A stretch of 64,000 bases of DNA from Anisodus tanguticus (taxonomy: Eukaryota; Streptophyta; Magnoliopsida; Solanales; Solanaceae): the NCBI GenBank assembly GCA_034509755.1, contig CM067550.1, positions 10,285,001 through 10,349,000 of the forward strand, written 5' to 3'. Position 1 is the first letter of the stretch, and each line of letters starts with the position of its first letter. Below, in pieces: positions 55,617-64,000 of the stretch. The translations under genes and the position numbers were made by a program. The notes below the pieces were generated by a model. The model did not search any database. It was given only the letters and a program-made list of their open reading frames with translations, and was not told where the DNA came from.

Positions 55617-57710
55617 GATACATTAGGATCTATAACAACTAATCGTCCTATGGACTAGCACAACTTACCCATACAGACCCAAGCACAAACAATACAAGTC
55701 ATGACATATTAGCTGAGTCGCAATCACGGCTTATAGCCGAATTCACTTCTCAAGTCATCTTCTCAATAATTGAGGTATTTCAAGTCATAAATTAATTTAA
55801 AACCTTTTTCAAATCACTTATTCAGTTTTAGATTCAAGAAAACTCATTCAAATGCAAAACACATTTAAAGCTTCAATCTTTAGTAAATAAGTTCAATCAT
55901 CCCATAGTGGGGCAAAACACGTTCATCCCATTAATATATTTCATATAAGGTTTGATGAGGGCTTGACCCTATACGTGCATGACCTTGTTCAAATATCATA
56001 TTTAATTTAAAAGTAAGTTCAACAAAGGACAACCACTAAACTAAGGTTTCAACGTGTACAACAACCAAAAAGAGGATTCCCAAAATCAATTACGCTTTCA
56101 AAAACATTCTTAAAAGTAGACCTGGTTCAAACGACGTTTTTAAAGTATAGATACATATCATAACATTTTCAAAATATAGACATACTTCAAAGAAGATTTT
56201 GAAAATGACGAAGCGGTTGTTGCTCACCCGACACGATCGTACGAGGTCACAATTCACCCAAATTCGGCAAAAGGAGGATTATTCAGAGCAGGTAATAGAC
56301 ATAGCTCAATTCCCTCTCAAACATATTCCTTTAAGTTCAAAAAATCATTCTACAATGATTATTAATAATAAAGTTCAGAACTTTAACCAAATTCTAAGCA
56401 TTCCTACCCTTATCGAAAAACTAACTTTTTTCGTGCCCAAAAACATGATCTTGAATTCTTCATGAATCACCTATGGATTTTCATTATTTTTAATACCCTA
56501 CACTAGTCTAAATCCTCTAAATAATCTCAGTAAAGATCAAAGAACATACCTTTAAAAGATTTCTCAAAGTCTCTTTCAATTTCTCTTTCTTCGGTTATCA
56601 AGAATTTATGATTTTAAGGGATGAACTAGTGTTAATTTGATGTAGTAATGATAAGAATTGATCAAGAATTTACATGAGTTTTTTTGGGGAAGCCATAGGA
56701 TTGTTTTCTCTCCAAAAGTCATCCAAAACGAAGTGGGGAAAATTTATAATGGAGTTTTAAACTTATACGGTTCGGAACTAGAAAAAAGGAGTCGTGCGGC
56801 ACCTCTGCCTCGCAGACCCATCACGAGTCTCTTTCCGTGAAATGGCTTTGCATCGCGGGCCCATCGCATAAGGCAAGAAAAACTTCAGAGGTAGGTTTTG
56901 CTCGTGCCACCCGCGCGACGCACGGGTGTCGCGACAACCGATATCTTCTGTAAAGTGAGCATAACTCCTAGAAAAGAGCTCTATTTTATCTTAGTCATAT
57001 ATCGTTAGAAAGGTATTTGAAAGGGATACAACTTTCATGTTTTAAGTTTTCTCAAATTCCCAATGGATGTTCACGTATACAAGCTTGAAGTCAGACCTAG
57101 CATAAACTTAGTCGATTCTATCGGATCTTATGCACTCACTATTCGTCTTGATCTTAGATCACCTATTTTCACCCAAACTCATCTTGATAGGAGACGTGTG
57201 GTTAAAATGTCACATTAATACTTATTGAACATATTCACACCTAACCCGGATTTACAGAGTGTTACAAGTTGGTATTGGATAAAGCTACATTCTTTGAAAA
57301 TTGACATGCTTCAGTGGTATCAAAATGTTTCTTATTGTTTGATAAATAATAGGAAGTATTCTATGACTTCTAGGCAAAGAACTAGCAACTGCTGTATGGG
57401 GTGACCGGTGTATCACACCTGGAAGACAAGGAACTGGAAACAATTCAAGGGAATAACTGTAACTACAGAGACAGAGGTTGTACAGATCCAAAAGGAGATA
57501 CAAGCAAAGTTAGAGGCTCAAAGAAAGCACTTAGATGTAGTTTTTTTATTCAACAATTTTTGTAACTAGCTGGTTTTGTTTTTAGAGGCTTCGAGGATGA
57601 TGCACCCTTCTTGGAAGGTGGTATTGTTCTTCTTGTGCTATGTAGGTATATTATTTTTGTTGGTATATGATAATATTTTACCGTTTATTACCAAAAAAAA
57701 GTATATTACT

Positions 57711-57836
57711 TAATAATAAGGATAAAATAGATATAAAATGATAAATTATCTCTTGGATTTTCAAACTGGATAAGTGAAAATGAACATCTATTTTTAATAG
57801 CGGACAAGTATAAGTGGACGGAGGAAATACTATTTT
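57711..57836. repeat. Stowaway-like MITE end, partner of 25262
   Basis: In reverse complement it begins TATTTCCTCCGTCCACTTAT and shares TAGATGTTCATTTTCACTT, CCAGTTTGAAA and AGAGATAATTTA blocks with 25262-25370. It appears truncated. Confidence 0.5.
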
Positions 57837-57879
57837 TAGTTTGCGTATAAAAATAAGTAATCTCGATATAACACCTCAT

Positions 57880-58180
57880 ATACTGTTTGGTTGACGGTAT
57901 TAAAAATAATCAAATTATACATGAATTTATAATTATTTTATGCAGGATAAAATATTGACTAATAATATCCGTACAACAATGCAAATATTAAAGTATTTAC
58001 AGAAAAAATGTCTTGTTATAGTAATTAATTTAAATATAACATTATTTTAATTAATAATCATCGCATAATAATATATTTATTATTAATTATTATAAACAAT
58101 TCTCTTATTATTAATCACCACATAACAATTTATCAATTACTAATTTTAGTCTAACTTACTTTTAAACCAAACGAACCTAA
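57880..58180. repeat. possible MITE with GTTTGGTTGACGG / AAACCAAACGAA ends
   Basis: An A+T-rich segment of about 300 bp is bounded by CTGTTTGGTTGACGG and TTTTAAACCAAACGAACC. It has no open frame. The duplication is unclear, so ends and class are tentative. From 58181 to 59328 I see A+T-rich DNA without a recognisable gene. Confidence 0.4.
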
Positions 58181-59328
58181 GTCATGGCTAATTGGCATTG
58201 ATAAAAGTCTCCTATGTATTTTAGGTGCGAGGTCTATTTCCATTATCACTTCACTTACCTATTTTCTTCTCTAATCTCCTTATGAGTACTAGAAAACAAC
58301 AAACTTCTATTATTATATTCATAAGGCATAGTCAAGACTCAAGAGTCACTTCATAGGAATTTCCTTTTACGTGTTGATTTCTTATGGGACCAGTTTGGGT
58401 TGAATCACTCTTTCCTATTTGTGAATACAGAATATTAGCATTTGTACAACTTTGGTCTTGAGTCGTGTAAATAGTTAAATTTCATCATTTAATCTTATAT
58501 TTTTTGTGTTTCATAATAAGTGATTCTTTTAACTTGTATACAATCTTTAAGAAAGTGCTAACTCTTAGAAAATTGGAAGTGTTTTTACTAATTTAGCTCT
58601 GATTCTAGAAAAGAAAATATAATTAATGAATGTTAATTATTTAAACAAAGGCAATTTTAAAAGAACATGCTCAAAATATTCTTGAAATTCTAAAAAATCG
58701 CTTATTTTAGAAAAAAATAAAAGACCTAAACAATCATTTATTGTGGAGCGGAATGAGTACTAGTTAAATATCAAAATAGAGGTTTGAACAGACAGGAATA
58801 CTAGTTTTTATTCATAAACTGTTTAAGTTCTATAAAAAAAAGTGACACTCGTTTCCAAATGCAATTTCAACGCTCATAAAGTTATTCAACCTCAATTTCA
58901 ATTTTTTTTGCTATTACTCAAATATTGTCCAAACGCCGGTAAAAACTTTCTAAATAGGGAATATCTACAAGAAAAGTTGATTTCGAGGAAAAAGAGGAGT
59001 ATTTTACTGTTCAAGGAGTCAGATGTTGACGTGCAGATTGACTTGAAATTTATTTTCCTAGAAAAAAGTAAAAAATAAATCTACTTTACTAAACACTTTC
59101 ACGCGGTTATTTTTATATACACCCACTTGTATAGGCATTTTTGTTCGAATAGTCAAACATCTTTAACGAGATTTCAACTGGTTAAAGTAGTACTTAATTA
59201 GTGTTCTCTTTAACATTACTACATTTGTAATGGTGGTAAATAGTAGTACATAATTATTGTTCTCTCTCCTAAAATTTTCGTTCCTTGATCGAAATAATTC
59301 ATCTAGAAAAATATTTTATAATATTTAG

Positions 59329-59445
59329 TGTTGTATAATTATGGTAGATATATGATCCTTAATGTATTAGGACTCCACATTGTACACACTATATATATTT
59401 GTATTAATGGGAAAGACTCTCCAAGAGAAATTAATACAATCTTAT
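59329..59445 (+). repeat. possible 5' LTR of copia element
   Basis: TGTTGTATAATTATGG begins the segment and the primer-like TAGTATCAAGAGCC follows its end. The segment includes a TATA-like ACTATATATATTTG and AATTAATACAATC. The second LTR is outside the window, so the boundaries are unproven. Confidence 0.45.
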
Positions 59446-59599
59446 ATAGTATCAAGAGCCAAAACCTAAACCCTAAATTTTTCTACCCTACTGCCGCCGC
59501 AACCCCCCCCCCCTTCTCCAGTTCGGCCGGCAATAATTTCTCTTCCTTTCTCGCTCACCCACTCAAATTCATCCACTATAATGACTCCTCCCACATTTC

Positions 59600-60430
59600 C
59601 CACAGTTGCATCAACCTCATGAGTCGTCACCCCCACCCCACCCACGTCCTTTTTTCGCCATCTATTCATCCCACACTCGCCGTAACCAACATTAAGAACT
59701 TCATTCATGTGGTTCTTGACCAAGAAGACGGTCAGTACTCTACGTGGGTTGAACTTTTCCGTATTCATGCATGTGTCTATAACGTGTTGGATCACATCAA
59801 TGACTCCCTCCCTCGCCCTATTGAGGTTGATGACCTGACATGGCGCCGTCTTGACGCCATTGTCAAACAATGGATATATGACACAATCTCTAAGGACTTG
59901 CTCCATACCATAATGAAAACCGACGCCCCGGCTCGTGATTTATAGATACGGTTAGAGGAGATTTTTCAGGACAACAAGCACACCCGTGTCGTTTACTTGG
60001 AAGAACAATTTAATACCACACGTCTTGAAAATTTCTCTAATATGTCCAAGTATTAGAAGCAGTTGAAACTAGTTGCAGACCAATTGTCCAACGTGGGAAC
60101 GCATGTTTCCGAAACAAAGATGGTTCTCCAATTAGTTGTTGGTCTACGTACAGGTGAATACGATACTCTGGCCACGATGATACAACATGCTGATCCATTA
60201 CCCAGCTTCAACAAAGCATGTTCACAATTAATGTTGGAAGAAACTCGACGTGCTAAGCAGGACGAGCATAATAAAAAAGAGTTAGCAGTTGAAACGCCCG
60301 CGCAAAACACCGCCACTACCGACCCGCCGCCACCGCCAGACAACAACCAACCGCGGAATAAACACGGCGACGACAGGGGTGGCAACGGCCGTGGAAACGG
60401 CAATGGCGATAGAGGCTGGGGTGGATGAGG
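59600..60430 (+). pseudogene. copia gag (UBN2-like), with nonsense codons
   Basis: Motifs include L-A-V-T-N-I-K-N-F-I-H-V-V-L, W-V-E-L-F-R-I-H-A, W-R-R-L-D-A-I-V-K-Q-W-I-Y and L-E-E-I-F-Q-D-N-K. After stops at 59943-59945 and 60054-60056 come L-V-V-G-L-R-T-G-E-Y-D-T-L and an Asn/Gly/Arg-rich tail (G-G-N-G-R-G-N-G). Minus-strand frames over this region are shadows. Confidence 0.88.
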
Positions 60431-60699
60431 TCGCGACGGACAACAATAGTCGACCAGCAGCAGAACGTCGTGGGTCGCCCCAGGGTAGTGGCCCAATATT
60501 GGCGTCTGGGCCTCAACTCCATTTACTGGACCATATCCAGCGGCTCACTATACTGTCCAGCAGCAGCCGAGCGTCCTGGGCCAGTTTCGAGGCCCAAGAT
60601 CGACTCAAGGCATGCCCCATCAGGCCCATTTTTAGCCTAGCAGCAGCAGTTTTCGGTGGGCCTGGCCCCCACTAATTTGGGCCAAACCTTTAGCTCGTT

Positions 60700-62030
60700 G
60701 AATATGCAGCAGCCCGATGAAAATTGGTACATGGATACGGGAGTCATGTTCTCACCTCACCCGCTTCTCAGGTAATCTCTCTCAATTCTCTCGTTTAACG
60801 TATCATCAATTTATTACTGTTGGAAATGGTCACCACATTCTAATCCAGGGTTATGGTACCACCTATACCAAACTGCCTCACCCACCCTTCTCACTAAATA
60901 ACATCCTTTATGCTCCTAACATCATTAAAAATTTAATCTCTATTAAGAAATTTACTCATAATAATTCTATGTCTGTTGAATTTGACCCTTTTAGTTTTTC
61001 TATGAAGGATCTTCTTACGGGGACACCCCTTACGAGATGCAATAGTATATGGGACCTCTATCCGTTCTCCTCCACTTCCGCTTCCAGATCCCGCTCACAC
61101 ACCTCTCTCGCTGTAATCTCTCCGTCAACTTGGCATAATAGGTTTGGACACCCAGGAACACATATTTTAAATTTTCTTAGGACAAATAATTTTATTTGAT
61201 GTAATAATGAGAAACTTGCCCAACAATGTTTTTCGTGCCCTTTAGGCAAACATGTTCGCCTCCCCTTTAAATAATCTTTAAGTGTTACGTTTGCTCCGTT
61301 TGATATTGTTCATGCTGATTTATGGACTTCTCTCATTCCTAGCTCATTGGGTCATAAATATTATCTTGTCTTATTAGATTATTTCTCTCATTTATTTGGA
61401 TTTACCCACTAAAATTTAAGTCAGGGTATTTGCCAAAATTCTTGAATTTCGTATTTTTATCAAAACTCAATTTAAAAAAGCCATCAAATCATTCCAGTGT
61501 GATAATGGTCGTGAATTTAATAATTCAACATTTCACAAACATTTCAAAAATAATGGCATTGTTTTTTTATTTTTGTGTCTCCACACCTCCCCTTAGAATG
61601 GCAAAGCATAATGAATCATCCGCACCATAAATAATATGATTCACACTCTCTTGTTTCATGCTTCGGCACCTCCATCCTTTTGGGTCTATACAGTCAAAAT
61701 GGTATAATGCCTCCTTAATATTTTACCCACTAGTACTCTTCATAACATGACCCTAACCGAAATTCTATACCGTCAGATTCCCTCCTATCATCACCTTCGG
61801 ATATTCGATTGCCTTTGCTATCCTAATCTTGCCTCCACCACTCCTCACAAATTACCACCCCGAACTACTCTGTGTGTCTTCGTAGGTTTCCCGTTTAATT
61901 ATAGGGCTATCTGTGCTATGACTTGTCCACTCGTCAAATCCACGTGTCACGTCACGTCACATTTGACGAAAAAAAATTTCCTTTTGCAAACATCTAAAAA
62001 TACCGAAACACGAACTATACGTTTCTAGAC
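60700..62030 (+). pseudogene. copia protease and integrase, degraded
   Basis: W-Y-M-D-T-G near 60724-60741 is the protease active site, after which the frame shifts. The 60717-61199 frame carries F-I-T-V-G-N-G-H-H-I, L-Y-A-P-N-I-I-K-N-L-I-S and W-H-N-R-F-G-H-P, the integrase zinc-binding start. Integrase core pieces appear at 61310-61500 (A-D-L-W-T-S, F-Q-C-D-N-G) and the C-terminal P-S-Y-H-H-L-R-I-F-D-C-L at 61770. Several stops are present. Confidence 0.87.
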
Positions 62031-62526
62031 GAGTTAGACACCTCCCTCGTCATACTCACCGAACTCAGTCGTACCACCACCGTATCTCCCCAGTTACCGT
62101 CACTGCCACCCGTGACAGTCCCTACCGCCAATCAGTCTACCATGTCTCCATCACCGCCGACTGCCTCTGCCATCACCGACAGTCTCCCAAACACATCCCA
62201 TCGTCACCTCTTCCACTCACCGGCAAACCCAATCATCGTCATCTGTGTCACCGCCACCTATCGCCGCAGATCCAGTCAACCAACCCAACCCAGAAACAAC
62301 ACCATTCAACAGGTACAGTCAGACCACCAGTAACCCAACCCATATATCATCACCGAGAACCCGACACCACTCCTTCCCAAACCCAGCTTCGAGTCACGCA
62401 CAATCACTACATCCAACCGGCTACCCAACCCCACCAGATTCGTCACCGTTACCCAACACCACCAATTAAAACCCAGACCCCGACACCCAACATAAATACC
62501 CAAACTTTCCCTGCCCCACGCACCAT

Positions 62527-64000
62527 ATGGAAACTCATGCCCAACACGAGATTTTCAAACCCAAAATCCAATTTAACATATTCACGCAAACCATATCCCC
62601 GATTCCCAAAAACCCACAATTAGCCAAACTTGATCCGAATTGGAATACGGCCATGTGTGAGGAATTTAATGCTTTAACGGAACAACACACTTGGGATTTG
62701 GTTCGTCGATCGGATGGGGTGAATGTGATCTGATGCATGTGGCTTTTTTATCACAAATACAGAGACAATTGTGACCTAGAGAGATATAAGGCGAGACTTG
62801 TGGCTAATAATACTAATCAGCAAGAGGGTATTGATTGTGGTGAGACGTTCAACAAGGTTGTTAAACTGGCTACTATTCACACAGTTCTGAGTATTGTCAT
62901 AGTTAAGCATACGCCGATTCATCAGCTTGATGTGAAGAATGCATTTTTACATGGGGACTTGAAAGAAACTATATAAATGCACCAACCGCCATGTTTTGTC
63001 GATATTGCAGCCCCTCATTATCTATACCATCTTTGTAAGTCACTTTATGATTTAAAATAGGCCCAGAGCGTGGTATGAACACTTTGCACAGTACATTATG
63101 CAGATTGGGTTTCGTATGTAGCAAGTGTGATAATTCTCTATTTATTTTTCATCATGGTAGTAACATTTCGTATATGTTGTTATATGTGGATGATATTGTC
63201 CTTAATGCCTCCTCTGATGTGTTGAAAAATGAAATCATTGCACTACTTAAAATCGAATTTGTTATGACTGACTTGGGAAGGTTAAGTTACTTCTTGGGGA
63301 TTTCAGTGACTATATCTGCAGATACTATGTTTTTATGTCAGCGTAAGTATGCAGAGGATATTGTGTTCAGGGCTAAAATGGCGAACTGCAAGATCATGCC
63401 CACTCCAGTTGACTCTAAATCAAAGCTCAGTGTTGTTGATGGTGATCCGGTGTCCGATCCTATTCTGTATAGGAGTCTTACAGGTGCACTTCAGTATCTT
63501 ACTTTCATGCCTGATATTTCTTATGTCGTTCAGCAGGTGTGTCCATTTATGCATGCCCCAAGGGAGCCTTATTTTACTGCTCTTAAACGCATCATTCAAT
63601 ACATTAAGGACACACTTGATTATGGATTGCATATATACCCCTATGTACCGACCAGGTTGTTATCATATACGGATGCAGATTGGGTAAGTTGTCCGGACAC
63701 GCGATGCTCCACCTCTGGCTATTGTGTATTCTTAGGGGATAATCTCATTTCATGGTCTGCCAAGAGACAAGCCACCCTATCTCACTCGAGTGCAGAAGCA
63801 GAGTATAGAGGTGTTGCAAATGTTGTTGCTGAGATCTGATGGCTCCGAAACCTTCTTTTGGAGCTTCAGTGTCCCTTGCGTAAGGCGTCTTTGGTATATT
63901 GTGATAACATATCCGTCATATATTTATCTCATAATCCGATTCAGCATCAGCGAACCAAGCACATTGAGATGGATATACACTTTGTTCGTGAGAAGGTTGC
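62527..64000 (+). pseudogene. copia reverse transcriptase and RNase H (partial)
   Basis: The frame from 62530 has W-N-T-A-M-C-E-E-F-N-A-L, a stop at 62731, then K-A-R-L-V-A-N, I-H-Q-L-D-V-K-N-A-F-L-H-G-D-L (62920), a stop at 62974 and another near 63058. From 63075 a 254-codon frame contains L-L-Y-V-D-D-I-V-L, G-R-L-S-Y-F-L-G-I, Y-R-S-L-T-G-A-L-Q-Y-L, A-D-W-V-S-C-P-D-T-R, S-W-S-A-K-R-Q-A-T-L and S-S-A-E-A-E-Y-R, i.e. the palm and most of RNase H. After a TGA at 63837 the frame goes on to the window edge (R-T-K-H-I-E-M-D). Confidence 0.9.

Larger units (their letters stand above)
42869..57266 (-). mobile_element. solo gypsy LTR (2.6 kb own sequence), minus orientation, inside L1
   Basis: The outer parts 42869-43814 and 55617-57266 form one LTR of about 2.6 kb. 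It has ends TTTCACGCCCC (a decayed TGTCACGCCCC) and GAGTGTTACA, and a 5-bp duplication AGTTG outside. On the minus strand it starts TGTAACACTC. Motifs such as GGGATACAACTTTCATG near 57025 recur in the LTR at 16890, so the families are related. No internal coding region belongs to it, so it is a solo LTR. It is interrupted by the gypsy element at 43815-55616. Confidence 0.8.
42285..57690 (+). mobile_element. L1-type LINE remnant, split by a 14.4-kb LTR nest
   Basis: The left piece (42285-42868) encodes the C-terminal part of L1 ORF2: N-M-F-I-A-G-V-D, L-T-G-F-S-L-G-T-L, S-S-K-K-W-S-K-I-E-C and, in another frame, K-E-I-D-M-R-C-R-D-Y-L-W and V-P-K-K-F-G-G-L, the zf-RVT-associated region. The right piece (57267 to about 57690) continues with a short C-terminal stretch, R-E-I-T-V-T-T-E-T-E-V-V. 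AGTTG flanks the insert on both sides (42864-42868 and 57267-57271). Both pieces carry stops. The LINE's own ends are not defined. Confidence 0.75.
59329..64000 (+). mobile_element. Ty1/copia element (Ale/Retrofit-like), truncated by window edge
   Basis: A possible short 5' LTR (59329 to about 59445) is followed by a degenerate primer site, TAGTATCAAGAGCC (59447-59460). Gag (59600-60430), protease/integrase (60700-62030), RT (62730-63540) and RNase H (63560-64000) follow in copia order. Frames are broken by stops (for example at 59943 and 60054) and shifts. Sequence motifs match the copia element at 25808-29864, which therefore belongs to the same or a sister family. Confidence 0.9.

Noticed and set aside
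59466..59906. 146-codon minus-strand open frame
   Set aside because: It is the antisense shadow of the copia gag frame; no recognisable domain.
60053..60496. 147-codon minus-strand open frame, Pro/Ser-rich
   Set aside because: It is the antisense reading of the gag tail rich in Gly/Asn/Arg; the composition explains the openness.

Overview
The window is nuclear DNA of a flowering plant, almost certainly Solanaceae. The evidence is tRNA-derived SINEs of the tobacco TS / SolS type, RTE-type LINEs with (TTG)n tails, Tekay-like Ty3/gypsy elements primed by initiator tRNA-Met, Ale/Retrofit-like Ty1/copia elements, and two conserved plant genes rich in introns. There is no operon structure, rRNA, functional tRNA or CRISPR array.

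Two host genes were rebuilt exon by exon, and both are intact. The first (minus strand, 14106 to 6680, 15 exons, 807 codons) is a SPATA20-like DUF255/thioredoxin-fold protein. The second (minus strand, 41729 to 30960, 15 exons, 412 codons) is a plastid-type class I peptide chain release factor RF1 (PRF1/APG3 type) with a GGQ motif and an RF1-type P-x-T recognition tripeptide. Its N-terminus looks like a transit peptide. Both have mobile DNA in their introns and plausible promoter motifs.

Everything else is mainly transposon debris. 1-5907: 5' half of a Ty3/gypsy element (minus) with a hAT-like insertion in its reverse transcriptase. 6680-14106: SPATA20-like gene with SINEs, a Tourist-like MITE and a plastid trnQ-like fragment in introns. 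14580-25229: a 5'-truncated RTE LINE containing a gypsy element, which itself carries a solo LTR and a hAT MITE; this stack lies about 470 bp upstream of the SPATA20-like start codon. 25808-29864: a complete but decayed copia element (minus). 30960-41729: PRF1, whose 4.7-kb intron 11 holds a nearly full-length antisense RTE LINE. 42285-57690: an L1-type LINE remnant split by a solo LTR, which is split by a Tekay-like gypsy element, whose 5' LTR is split by another solo LTR. 59329-64000: a copia element (plus) running off the right edge.

I did not find a convincing undescribed system. The points most worth a second look are the 22-nt microexon that carries half of the C-H-W-C redox motif of the SPATA20-like gene, and the insertion histories whose order can be read from matching target-site duplications. 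All splice sites were called by eye from GT/AG signals and protein continuity, and family names come from remembered motifs, not from searches.
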